In this document: positions 35,065 to 45,894 of the stretch, one piece after another | Position numbering within the stretch: position 1 is the stretch's first letter | Layout of the letters: each line of letters starts with the position of its first letter | Assembly (NCBI GenBank): GCA_028564705.1 | Contig: JAPXFQ010002738.1 | Span: 1,302,001-1,366,000 of the forward strand | DNA from: Apricaphanius iberus | Lineage: Eukaryota; Chordata; Actinopteri; Cyprinodontiformes; Aphaniidae | Length of the DNA stretch: 64,000 nt | Direction of reading: 5' to 3' | Made by a program: the position numbers and the translations under genes | Notes under the pieces: generated by a model | The model's input: only the letters and a program-made list of their open reading frames with translations | What the model was told of the DNA's origin: nothing | Databases searched by the model: none

Positions 35065-35670
35065 CTGCAACAGAGTATTAGGGCCACTGTAGGTAAAAAA
35101 ACAAAAATTTAGGGTCAATTTTCTCCACAAAAAGACACTTTTAAGGTTGCACCGATCTGAATTTTTCAGTCCCAATACCAATGCCTGGATTTTCTGTATC
35201 TGTCGATACCCGATACGATCCGATACTATTGTTGAACTAATAAACTGTATAACTTCCACCTTATACCTTTCTTGAAGACACTAAAGGCCCCAGACTTTAC
35301 TAAGTAAACATAAATAAAACAAAATAACAGATGTAAAACATAAAATTACCACAAAAATTAAATTTCAAGAGAAAAATGTCTTTATTTTTAATTTTTTTGT
35401 GTGCAGATTTTCCACATTTTGAATGTCGGTTCATGATATCTGTTAAGTTTAACCAGTGGCGATACATTAGTATGGGCATCGGTGAATCCCTAATATATTG
35501 GATTCATTTCACATATTTTCGAGAACAATTTTGGAAATTCTCTGCAGTCGAAAAGTTAAAAAAAAAATAGCAAAAGAAAACTCTGAAATTTTCAATATTC
35601 AAACTGATATTTTCTGACATTGAAAAGTCAGAAAGTTTGAAGAAGAAAAAAAGCGGATATTTATCAGAAA
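35065..35670. mobile_element. Foldback MITE copy broken by a hAT element
   Basis: The left terminus CAGAGTATTAGGGCCACTG is at about 35070. The family's interior resumes after 35493, following the hAT insertion at 35152-35492, and stops at the LINE boundary near 35671. The missing right half may correspond to about 37130-37240, on the far side of the LINE sequences. Confidence 0.6.
35152..35492. mobile_element. Short GCACCGATA-family hAT element
   Basis: Ends TAAGGTTGCACCGATCTG and GGCATCGGTGAATCCCTA are inverted repeats. It is only 341 bp, an internally deleted version of the family at 24743-25401. The flanking 8-mers do not match well. It lies inside a foldback MITE and is therefore younger than it. 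Confidence 0.7.
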
Positions 35671-36965
35671 GGGACCCCGGTCTGCCAATCCAAGGGAACT
35701 GCCCCCGATGTCCACGCAATACTGCAGAGCCGCATTAACCAACACAACCCCACAGCATCCAGAGCCTTGAGGAACTCCGGCCGAATCTCATCCACCCCCG
35801 GTGCCACCGAGGAGCTTTTTAACAATCCTCGGTGACTTCAGCACCAGAGATCGGGGAGCCGTCCCAAAGTCCCCAGACTTCAAACAGGAAGGCGTGTCGG
35901 TGGGATTGAGGAGGTCTTTGAAGTATTCCATCCACCGACCCAAAACGTCCCGCGTTGAGGTCAGCAGCTCACCGCCCCCACGGGGGGGCAGACTGCCCCC
36001 TCCCCCCCTGAGATGACGGATGGTGGACCAGAATCGCTTCGAAACCATACGGAAGTCGTTCTCCATGGTCTCTCCAAACTCCTCCCACGCCCGAGATTTT
36101 GCCTCAGCGACCATCCGAGCCGCACTCCGCTTGGCCTGCCGGTACCTATCAGCTGCTTCCGGAGTCCCACAGGCCAAGAAGGCCGAATAGGACTCCTTCT
36201 TCAGCTTGACAGCATCCCGCACCGCTGGCGTCCACCATCGGGTTCGAGGGTTGCCGTCGCTACAGATGCCGACTACCTTACGGCCAAAACTACGGTCAGC
36301 CGCTTCGACAATGGAGGCACGGAACATGGCCCATTCGGACTCAATGTCCCCCGCCTCCCCCGGGACGTGTTTGAAGTTCTGCCGGAGGTGAGAGTTGAAA
36401 TCCCTTCTGACAAGAGACTCCGCCGGACGTTCCCAGCAGACCCTCACAACACGTTTGGACCTGCCAGGTCTGTCCGGCGTCCTCCCCCACCACCAGGTAG
36501 TGGTCGGTGGATAGCTCCGCCCCTCTCCTCACCCGAGTGTCCAAAACATGCGGCCGCAGGTCCGATAAAACGACAACCGGGTCGATCATCGAGCTGCGGC
36601 CTAAGGTGTCCTGGTGCCAAGTGCACACATGAACACCCTTATGCGTTAAGGACACTCCATGACGAGCACAGAAGTCCAACAACCAAACTCCGCTCGGGTT
36701 CAGATCGGGGGGGCCATTCTGCCCATCTTGCACTGCACCCGACCCGTATGGCCCCTCCCACAGGTGGTGAGCTCAGGGGAAGGGGGCCCCATGGTGCCTC
36801 TTCGGGCTAAGCCCGGCCGGGCCCCATAGGTAAAGGCCCGGCCACCAGGCGCTCGCCAACGTGCCCCACCTCCAGGCCTGGCTCCAGAGTGGGGCCCCGG
36901 TGACCCGCGTCCGGGCGAGGGAACTCTGAGTCCGATAGTTTTCCTCATCGTAGGGGTCTTCTTCT
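35671..36965 (-). pseudogene. Non-LTR retrotransposon fragment (endonuclease end to reverse-transcriptase start)
   Basis: On the minus strand a frame at 36733-36341 gives GVWLLDFCARHGVSLTHKGV, then TWHQDTLGRSSMIDPVVV and a TDHYLV motif, the C-terminal part of an APE-type endonuclease. After a frameshift, a 219-codon frame (36447-35788) carries the linker (ACGTPEAADRYRQAKRSAAR, WEEFGETMENDF, GELLTSTRDVLGRWMEYF) and the start of the reverse transcriptase (KLLGGTGG). The RT continues in another frame as VDEIRPEFLKALDAVGL to about 35680. The RT catalytic core, the 3' UTR and the 5' start are all absent. High GC sets it apart from its AT-rich surroundings. Confidence 0.88.
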
Positions 36966-36984
36966 GACGTTTCTTTTTTATGTG

Positions 36985-37125
36985 CATCTACTTTACCTGT
37001 GAAAAGCCCTTCTAGGGACTGCTGCAAATTAGCCTTTGGCTACAAACATATTGATACTGACATGGGATTATTGCAGAGGTTAATCTATGTACATTGTATC
37101 TGTCCATATCGAATAAATAAATAAA
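36985..37125 (+). mobile_element. LINE 3' tail ending in AATA repeats
   Basis: GACTGCTGCAAATTAGCCTT, GCTACAAACATATTG, TGTACATTGTATCTGTCC and (AATA)n are the 3' end of another fish LINE in plus orientation, directly next to the minus-strand LINE fragment. Confidence 0.65.
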
Positions 37126-37239
37126 TCAAATATTTAAAATTTCTGCCTTTTGAATATGGAAATTTCTGAGTTTTATTTTACAAATTTCTGAATTTTGCAA
37201 AATAATTTCCAAGTTTTTTCTAAAAAAAATGTGAATTTA

Positions 37240-37895
37240 ATCTCGTCGGAGTATCGGGGTCATTGTTGACACAAGAAAAAACTTTTAATTAAATTTTGAG
37301 ATTAAACTTGCATATTTTACATAAAGTAGTAAAATTTTCATAAAAAAATCTGAATTTCTGAGATTAATTGCATATATTTTCCAGAAAAGAAAATCTTAAA
37401 TTCTCTGTCACTAAAGTTGTAAAATTATGAGTTAAAAGACAGAAATTTTGAGATAAATTTCAGATATTTTCTAGGAAGAAACGGCATAATTGATGTAGAA
37501 AAGTAGAAAATTTGCTAGAAAAAAACATTGAAATTTCTACGATTGAAGGCATAATTTTTTTCTTACAATTTTCTGACTTTACAATGTCAGAAATATCTTA
37601 GTTTAGAATCCTAGTTTAGATGTTGAAATGTGTGCGTTTAACCATAGAAAATACTTATTTTTTTCTCACAAATGTTCTACTTTTCTTAACCAGAGAATCA
37701 CACATTGTTTTTTCCTTGAAAATACTGGAGATGAATTTCAAAATGTCTTTTAACTTATAATTTTATGTTTTTTCTGACAGAGAGTTTCCAATTTTTTTTC
37801 TGGAAATATGTGACTTTAATCTCAGAACTTCTGAGTTTTTTTGGTTATCTGAAATTTACTGCAAAATATTCTTATTTTGTTTACAATGGCCGTCG
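37240..37895. mobile_element. Foldback MITE 'GTATTAGGGCCATTG', diverged copy
   Basis: The left terminus is TCGTCGGAGTATCGGGGTCA and the right terminus TTGTTTACAATGGCCGTCGT. Both halves of the palindrome are present. Confidence 0.7.
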
Positions 37896-38039
37896 TATCG
37901 TTCCTATAAGAGTTGAGGGTTAAATTTAAAAGATGCTCATCTGGATATTTAGAAGAATAAGTTGTGGCTGCATCTTCTTCCGGGTTCAGACACAATGAAA
38001 GCCACGAACGGGAGACTGAGGAAGAAGCTGCATGAATTA

Positions 38040-38285
38040 GGCCTTATTATGTTGCAAAAACTAAAGTTACATACTTTTTTTTTTTTTCTGACTTTATAAT
38101 GTCATGAAATATCTTGGCCTTAAATCAAGGAAAATTCAGACTTCTCTCTCCCAAATGTACGACTATTATACATCAAAATATCCAAGTTTTTTCTTGAAAA
38201 TATGACAAAATAATCTTAAAATTTGTGGTGTGTTTGGCAGAAATTTACTCACATTTTTTGTTTCCTTTTAGCTACAATCCTTTGT
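38040..38285. mobile_element. Foldback MITE, partial copy before exon C
   Basis: TTTCTGACTTTATAATGTC, TTTTTTCTTGAAAATATGAC and CAGAAATTTACTCACATTTT are right-half motifs of the family. The terminal GGCCCTAAT is eroded. Confidence 0.5.
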
Positions 38286-38504
38286 ACATCTATTTGGTTT
38301 CTTTTGTTAAAATATTTCATCAGATTTATTGTTGAATATGTAAAAACAATCAATAAATCAGTGATATTAGTTTTTGCAGTCAGATTTTTGTGCCCTATGA
38401 GCTCTTTTCAACTTTATAAATTCGACATTTGGAAGAAGTTTGGCCACCACGATCCGCCTCCGCAGGCGTTTTTTCTCAGCGGCCGCGCCGTGTTTCTGTT
38501 GCAG

Positions 38505-38693
38505 ATGTTTGTGCGTCTGTTCGTGGACGAGAACCTGGATCGCATGGTGCCGATCTCCAAGCAGCCCAAGGAGAAGATCCAGGCCATCATCGAGTCCTGC
38601 AGCAGACAGTTCCCAGAGTTCCAGGAACGCGCGCGCAAACGCATCCGCACCTACCTCAAGTCCTGCCGACGCATGAAGAAGAACGGCATGGAG
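38505..38693 (+). CDS. nol4l: nol4l coding exon C (conserved core)
   Basis: This exon encodes 63 residues in phase 0 at both ends, with acceptor TTTCTGTTGCAG and donor GAG/GTACTT. The peptide starts [20 protein letters not shown] and contains [20 protein letters not shown] and [12 protein letters not shown]. It is practically identical to human NOL4L and close to NOL4, the strongest homology in the window. The Arg/Lys-rich second half ([17 protein letters not shown]) probably serves as nuclear-localisation or nucleic-acid/protein-contact surface (inference). The upstream open frame from 38223 runs through intron and is not coding. Confidence 0.97.
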
Positions 38694-39246
38694 GTACTTT
38701 AGGCTGCAAAGTTATACGAAATGTTTTATTTTCTGTAATTACGGAACATTTTCATTAAGGAGAATGTTTTAAATTTCTTTTATTTGGAAAGTTTCCTTTT
38801 GTTTTAAAACCTCAAATAAAATAACCAGATGGTGGTTTTGAAATTTTACCAAAAAACAATCAAATTATATCTAGTTTTTGATTAATTAATCTACATTTAT
38901 CAAATGCATTTATTAATTCAGTCATTCTTCTGCTTTTAATAAAGCCACCATACAATTTTTAGGGTATTGTGGTTATAAATTCGCTCCAGCCCAGCGCCAC
39001 TAATTAATCTGGACTCATGTGGGGTTAATATAGAGGAAACAAAAGTCTCTACTGCCCCCAGGTGGTTGAATGTAAGAGAACAAGCAGAAATTACATTAAA
39101 CATTAAAGATGTTCCACATTCTGCTGTTTATAACCAGATGTTTCTGTTAGATAAATGCTTGGGTCGTTGTTAAGGAGCGATCAGAGTTTTAATCTTCTCT
39201 ACTACAACGTTTCTGACTCGAGATTCGAACGCTGTGCCGTTCCCAG

Positions 39247-39360
39247 ACACGTCCGACTCCACCTCACCTCACCTCGGCCATGGCCGAAAACATCCTGGCC
39301 GCTGCCTGCGAGAGCGAATCCCGCAACGCCGCAAAGAGGATGCGCCTCGAAGCTTACAAT
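39247..39360 (+). CDS. nol4l: nol4l coding exon D
   Basis: This exon encodes 38 residues in phase 0, with acceptor GTTCCCAG and donor AAT/GTAAGT. The peptide [19 protein letters not shown], then [18 protein letters not shown], matches NOL4L. The paralog NOL4 has SRPIPSHLTSAVAESIL at this place. KRMRL adds a second basic patch. An alternative reading as a start at the internal ATG (39280) is unnecessary, since the exon joins exon C in frame. Confidence 0.95.
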
Positions 39361-41037
39361 GTAAGTGTGTGTGCTGATTCTTCTGCAGCCTCGCTGCTGT
39401 GTAGGAGAGTCCAGGATGTGGTCTGTTGTTGCTGGTTTTAGGTGGAAATCAGGGGGAGCATAAAAAGGAAGGCTAACGTGACTCCACAAATCTCAGAGTT
39501 CTGCTGTAGTTTGACCTCAGTGAGGAGAATCTCTCTGCAGCGTTCATTCATGTTTTTATCGTTCAGAAGGAAAATAGTTCCGCCTTTTAATAGAGGAGAA
39601 CATGTTGCCTCTGATCCGATGCTTCAGCAAAATATGATCTAAAAACGTTGTAGTTTATCTACAAAATGATCTACATGAAGTAGAATAAATAGTTTCATGG
39701 TACGAAGGTTTGGAGTGTTAGACGAAGCCAGAAGAGAAACTAACTTTACAATAAAAGCTAAAAATAATACTGATAAAAATGTTTCTGTAGTTTCCATTTA
39801 ATGTAAAGTTAATTAGCTTTAATTAGTATATGCTTATGAAGTAGTGATTCATATTATTGTTAGTAGAATTAGTAGAATTAATCATAATAATCATCCTCAT
39901 TTGAAAGTTTAAAAAAGTTTCTATATCTTCTTGTTAAAATAAGGTTGATTATTTAAAAAATGTTTTAACTTTAATTTAAAAAAATTCATGCGATACTTTT
40001 ATCTGAGTACCGACGTTTATACTTCTACCATACAAAAAAAATACGATGAATTGGAAAAAAGGTTTTATTTTCTTCGCTGCTTGTTACAACAACTGATGGT
40101 GAATAAGATAAAAACTAAAATATTATTAGAAAATTAAAATATCAAGTGAAAAAGAAACATTTTGTTTTGGTTCATGGTATCGGTTTGTTAACTGAGTGCA
40201 TCCATACATTATTATTATTATTATTATTGAAAATGAAAATACGATTTAATATTTTTCTAGATAATGTAAAGTTATTTTTTTTCTTAAATCTATAATATTA
40301 ACCTGTTATTATTTTTATTGTTATTATTTTCAAAATGTTTCTATTGTCCGTTAAGTACGGCTAACTTAAAAAAAAATTCATTTTATCACAACCAAATTTT
40401 TAATTTTTTTTATTTTCTAATGTAATTATTATTACTATAAAAGCAATAATAATGATAATAATAAAAATATAATAAAATAAAAATGCTTCTGTTTTTATAT
40501 GGTCCTTTTTTTATATATTATAGACATTTTAAGCACAGATTATTATTATTATCGCAAAGATTCACAGTTCCTTTCTTAAATAAGGTTAAATACATATCAC
40601 TCATATTACCCAATCATTATTTTTATTCATAATAGTAATAATATTATTGTATAGTTTAATGTAGTTATTTATTTTATTTTATATATTTCTTCCCATTAAT
40701 TTTATAATTTTTTTATTAACACTAAACTTAGTCGTACTTTTAGTGGTTTTATTAGATTTTTTGTTGTTTATTTTAAAAGATTTTGTGTATTTTTTCCCCC
40801 CCGTCTAGAGTTATGCACTTTCTTTCTACAAAAACGTGACGTATAAAGTAGTAGCAGGTATAATGTAACATGAAATTAGGTACCTGACACTAGATGGCGC
40901 TCAGCTGTTATTATTATTATTATTGTTCTGTAGTAATCAGGTCAAAGGTCAGACTATTGACCGGTCTCGCTCCAGGTGTGTGTACTGGTCTATCCCAGCT
41001 GTGTCCATTAATGTCTCCCCGTCCCTCCGTCCTCCAG
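39361..41037 (+). other. nol4l intron D-E
   Basis: It runs from GTAAGT to CCTCCAG. A fragment of the GCACCGATA hAT family lies at about 39985-40210, followed by AT-rich sequence with ATT/TTA microsatellites (40210-40240, 40900-40925). No other exon was seen. Confidence 0.8.
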
Positions 41038-41272
41038 GACGAGCAGGCGTCTCTGGAGAAGCCGTCCGGCGGCGGCGGCGGCGCTCCCAGGGAGCCGGCG
41101 TCCCTCGCTCACTCCGCCTACTCCTTGGCTGCATCAGCCTTCCCCCCCCAGGACGCGCAGCTCTACATCAACGGGGCCGGCCTCAGCTACGGTTACCGTG
41201 GATACCCGGGCCTGAGCGGCGCCATCCAACACCCCATCTCCCTGACGACCGGCGGCGCCACCCAGAGCAACG
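41038..41272 (+). CDS. nol4l: nol4l coding exon E
   Basis: The exon starts in phase 0 (acceptor CCTCCAG) and ends after the first base of a Gly codon (phase 1, donor G/GTGAGC). It encodes DEQASLEKPS, a poly-Gly run, AHSAYSLAASAF, QDAQLYINGAGLSYGYRGYP and QSNG. Human NOL4L has the equivalent HSTYSLPASSYSQDPVY and NYSYRGYG segments. It is low in charge and probably disordered. The CGG/GGC run coding for glycine is a likely site of length variation. The frame continuing to 41349 beyond the donor is intron. Confidence 0.95.
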
Positions 41273-41382
41273 GTGAGCAGAGAGCTGTAGGTCTCTCCTA
41301 CAGAGAAGCTCCCACATCACAGCTTTGCTCCAGCAAACCTGAGCCTTGAGTCTCTGCAGCTCACCCAGAGTCACTGAGAGTA

Positions 41383-42456
41383 CGACGGAGTATTAGGGCC
41401 ATTGTAAAATAAACGAAAATATTTTGGAGTAAATTTCTACCCCAAAAAAACTCAGAAACTCTGAGATTAAAGTCACACATTTTCCAGAAAAAACTCGGAA
41501 ATTCTCTGATGTCAAAAGTAGGAAAATTGTAATTAAGGAAAAAAACACAGACTTTCTAAAATTAATTTAACATTTTTTCCAGAATTTTTTTAGATGAATT
41601 TCAAATGTTTTATTACAATTTTAATAAGTTAAGATATCAAAAATGTATGACTTTAATCATAGAAATTACATATGTTTTTTCTTGCAAATGTTCTACTTTT
41701 CTACATCAGAGAATTGCACTTTTTTCCCCCAGAAAATATCTGAGATTAATGTCAATATTTCTGTCTTTTAACTTATAATTTTATGACTTTTGTGACGGAG
41801 AATTTCCTTTTTTTTCTTTCTTCTTCTGGAAAAATATGCGACTTCAACGTAAAAAGATCTGCGTTTTTGGGCGGAAATTTACCCAATTTTTTAAAACCCA
41901 ATTGGACTCAGAAATTCTGACATTAAAGTCACAAATTTTCCAGAAAAAAACTCTGAAATTCTCTGATGTCAAAAAGAAAATTTGCAAGAAAAAAACTACG
42001 AAATTTCTAAGATTAAAGGCATTCATTTTCAATTATCTAAACTAATATATTTTTGACATTTGTAAAGTCAAAATTTAAAAAAAATATTATTTTAATGATA
42101 GAAATGTCTTAATGTTGTTTTTTCTTGCAAATTTTTCTTTCTTTTCTACATGAGAGAATTACTCTTTTTTCTCCTAGAAAGTATTTTTAACACTTAATTT
42201 TCGACTTTCGTGACAGAGAATTTCCTATTTATTTATTTATTTTCTGAAAAATATGTGCAATTAATCTAAAAAATTCAGAGTTTTTACTCGTAATTTTGCT
42301 AATTTTTGACATTAGAGAATATCCAAGTTTTTTCCGGAAAATATGTGATTATAATATTTTAAATAAAAATAGTTTAATAGAATTTAAATAGTTTTTTGGG
42401 CACAAATTTACTCCAAAAAATGTTAATTTCTTTACAGTGGCCCTAACACTCTGTCG
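41383..42456. mobile_element. Foldback MITE with TA target duplication, best copy
   Basis: Flanking TA (41381-41382 and 42457-42458) encloses CGACGGAGTATTAGGGCCAT at the left and GTGGCCCTAACACTCTGTCG at the right, inverted repeats with a few mismatches. The whole 1074 bp is roughly palindromic: AAATTCTCTGATGTCAAAAA- and ATATTTTCCAGAAAAAAACT-type motifs on the left recur inverted on the right. The TA flank suggests a Tc1/mariner-type origin (inference). Confidence 0.8.
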
Positions 42457-42840
42457 TACTGTGAGCCCCTCGGCTGAAATCTATAATTAAAAATAGGATA
42501 AACCTACAAAATGTCTGCTGCATTACTGATAAATATGCACTCTGTGTGACTTTATTCCTCTTTTTCATCCTCATAGTGCCTCCTTGTGGCAGCAGTCACA
42601 CATTACAGGCGTATAGTAGTCTTAGTATTGTTTTCTGGTGCTGCCACCGTACGTTCACACATTTACCCCTTAACACCTCACCACACCGTAATCCTGACTA
42701 TAAACTAGATTTGAAAATGTTATAATGAATGCATAATAAAGACGCCTGGAGACGTATCGAAGGTCTGGACGTAAAGAGAGACATCACAGACAGTCTAGGT
42801 TAAAAATCAGGACGACTCTTTGATGTTTACTAGTCATTAC

Positions 42841-43370
42841 TAGGTGTGTAACGGGACACAAAGATCAGGATTTGGTACGTTTGCAGTGCAATTTAATTTA
42901 AAAAAACAATCTGCCTATGATTGTTTTTTTACTTGTATCAGTATCAAACAAAGTTACATTTTCCTAAATTCCTTCTTTTCAATACCTGAAATTAATTCGA
43001 TTTCATGACGTTCTATAACTTATGAAGTTAAAATTATATGACTGGAGATTTCAATAGAATTAGGAAAGAATTAAATAAAATTATACAAGTGGACATAGCC
43101 AGAGTAGAACATAATAGAACCACTTGAAAACAATAAGTCTTCATATTTAGAAAAGTTTAAATAATACTTTGTCGGTTTTTGAGAATAAAACATGCCTAAA
43201 TATCATTGGAGTTGTTTGGGTATTTCGACAGCCTAGTCTCCCAGCTGTACTTGAATGCACCACGGACAGGTGCTGGGAAGTCCTTCTTATCAACGGGAAT
43301 TCTGCGTTTTATTCAGAATCAGTAGTTTTGTCTGATCGGACGCTACTGGTATCCATGGTGACGTAGGTTG
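42841..43370 (+). repeat. Dispersed repeat shared with 8020-8435
   Basis: It begins TAGGTGTGTAACGGGACAC, like a hAT terminus, and then shows the same ordered blocks as 8020-8435. The right boundary and a target duplication were not found. Confidence 0.55.
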
Positions 43371-43862
43371 GTTTTTCTCCAGTATCAGCGATGTTTCAGA
43401 GCAGAGCGCGTTACGGACCTTATTGCTGCTGAAAGATGCGTCCGCCGACAGAGTTCTTGTTCTTTTTCCACTGTAGCTGCAGGAGAAACCATCAATGCTC
43501 TCAGATAGCGGAGTTTGGTGACAGCTGGGAGTCCTTTCTGTTTTGTTTTCGGTGTCGCGTTTAAACAGTGAGGAAACGTTGCGCTGCGCTCTGAGTTCCT
43601 CACATAAACGTTCATTTCAGGTAGAAAACAGCTGGATTCATTCCAAAGCAAAACCCGAACACATGTACCGTTACACCGCTAGTTTATTACACATATCCTC
43701 AGTCATAATGTTAAGGCTGATTGGTGGGATTATTTATTTCCCAGCTGCATGTAAAGTAATAATTATAAAATGGCAAACAGGAGGTTTATAGTAGCTTTTT
43801 TGGTGGAAATGTTGATTCTATTTCAGCAGCTGTGTCCCTCGTCTCCACCGTCTCCTCTCCAG

Positions 43863-44110
43863 GTCCCACAGACCTCAGCATGAAGTCCCTCCCCTCCACC
43901 AACATCTCCAACTCCTCCTCTTCCATCGCCACCGCCAACAACCTCAGCGGGAGGGGCGGCGGAGGCGGCGGAGGGGGCGGGGCATCCACGCAGCTCAGCC
44001 AACCGGAGATCACGGCCGTGCGTCAGCTGATCGCGGGTTACCGGGAGTCGGCGGCCTTCCTGCTCCGCTCGGCCGACGAGCTGGAGAACCTGATCCTGCA
44101 GCAGAACTGA
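43863..44110 (+). CDS. nol4l: nol4l terminal coding exon F
   Basis: The acceptor CTCTCCAG ends at 43862. The first two bases complete the Gly codon begun in exon E. It encodes [14 protein letters not shown], a Ser-rich stretch, a run of about ten glycines (43950-43982), then [20 protein letters not shown] and [16 protein letters not shown] before TGA (44108-44110). The C-terminal helix region is nearly invariant between NOL4 and NOL4L. PTDLS (43865-43879) fits the PxDLS consensus for CtBP co-repressors (inference). A second AG at about 43826 could act as an alternative acceptor but would add non-conserved sequence. Confidence 0.96.
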
Positions 44111-45290
44111 GGAGAACGTGGGAGACGACACACACACACACACACACCTCATGTAACGCTTGTTTTGTGTCTGCTTTGCCTGTGATGGACTCCAGACCTC
44201 CGCTAGTCTTGTCCCACCATCTGTCGTCTCTGCTGGACTCTTATTCCCCCCAAAAAAAAACAAAAGAAAGGAAAAACAATCTGGGCGAACCAGTTCTGCT
44301 TGTGGGACATAATTTCTTCAGGAAAACGGGGAGCAGAGAGTTTTGGACTCCAGAAAATTCCCTCCTCTCCTGTCTGCAATCAGCCGAACGGAGGAAGGAA
44401 ATCTGATGGGACTAAAGTGATTTTTTTATGTTTTTTGTTTTCCAGCAGAATTGTTGAAACTCTGATCGTTAACATTTCAACTAATACCTAAATTAGTTTT
44501 TATTTTTATGAGAAGCTGCATTTCTCTGTTTTTTCTTTTCTCCTTGAACTCGGCACTAAATCTCCTAAAATCTCCGGACTCCAAAGTAAAGATGGAAACT
44601 GTTGAAATCTTGAATTTAGAGGAGAAAGGATTTTGTTTTTCGTCCGTTTTCCAGCTTGCTTGTACATATTTGCTCTCTCTGTGTCCTACAGCACTTTTTC
44701 TCTCTCCTCAAACCTCCCGACTCTCACCGTCTCCACCCAAGGGAGCGACTTACTTATGCATCCGAGAAACGCCATTTCGTTCGAGCACCAGGAATTACCT
44801 CGTATCACACCCGCCGACTCCGCTTTCATGCCCTCTATGTTCCCAACAGGAGACCATTTTACTTCACCACCCCTCAAGGACTCGTTGACCTCTGAACCTT
44901 TCCGTTCTGTGTGGCGGGTCTGTTGGCGCGCTGCTGTAAATAACCAGTTTATCTTGAAAACTTGAAGAATCTGAGCTAAAGCCGGGCACGCGTGTGTTTC
45001 CCTGCGAGATAGTTTTGTTCTTAAGGTGTGTGTGTGTAGAAGGGATGGGATGAGAGTTGTGTTTCCTGAATCCTGTTTCCTCTCTTTTCAAACCTCAGCG
45101 TCATTCGGTTGAATATACCTCCTCCTTCTCCTCATCTTTGGACCTAGACGTCCTCCTCCAGAGGACTGCTCTCTCTTTCTGTGTTTTGTCTTTTCAACCT
45201 CTGAAATGGCCATTATTATTGTTAATGTTGTTACTGTTATTATTATTATTACTATGCTAATTAAATGAACTTTCATGTCGCTGCTGCTAT
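44111..45290 (+). other. nol4l 3' UTR (extent uncertain)
   Basis: Sequence after the stop starts with a CA-repeat (44129-44146) and has long T-rich stretches typical of a 3' UTR. No AATAAA occurs before 47 kb. The only common variant signal near the gene is ATTAAA at 45260-45265. AATAAA hexamers at 47051 and 47091 are alternatives that would make a 3' UTR of about 3 kb including the microsatellite. Confidence 0.5.
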
Positions 45291-45894
45291 TGAGAAACCG
45301 GACCTTCTGCCACAGACCTGAAACCTCAACCCGGCCGGGCGTGTCCCATGGAGACCCGAACCGACCTCGAACCGTAACCAAACCACCGGGACTCTGTTAG
45401 CTTTTCTCCTCCGTCTCGCTCCGGCTGGCTGCCTGTTTTTTGCTTCATAGGGCTTACTTCATGTTGTCTTTCTGACTTTATGTGATTCTCTGTTTTTGTT
45501 TTTATTGCCTTTATTTCTTATCATTCCAATATTTTTTTCCTCCTGGGAGCGCAGAAGTGGATGTAATATGAAAATTTACAGCCAAACTATAATGCTTTCC
45601 CCTAGATCTGCAGAGAAACATACTTTATTACTCTTTAAGAGGAAAAACGGTTCAGCACCTGGATGGAAGGGTCGGATTTGGACATAAATTGGTCCACAAG
45701 CAGATCAGTGACGAGAATAAGAATAGTTTGGGTGGTAAAGAGTCGGGACATCTAAAACGACATAAGAGAGGAGGCGAATGGTAGTTCTTACAGGTTCCTG
45801 AATGAAGAAGAAGGGAAGGAAACCAGACAAAGACAATGCCTTGTAGATGTATTAGAATATTGGTTTGGAAGAGGCCTGGTATGTCATGCAACTG

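Noticed and set aside
36013..36810. A 265-codon plus-strand frame
   Set aside because: It is antisense to the LINE fragment at 35671-36965. High GC content keeps the opposite strand open. The minus strand carries the recognisable endonuclease and reverse-transcriptase motifs.
38223..38504. Extension of exon C upstream as an open frame from 38223
   Set aside because: It contains intronic foldback-MITE sequence and the polypyrimidine acceptor just before 38505. Conservation begins exactly at 38505.
39202..39246. A TTCGAACGC box near 39223 suggesting a tRNA
   Set aside because: No cloverleaf could be drawn around it. The sequence is the end of the intron before exon D.
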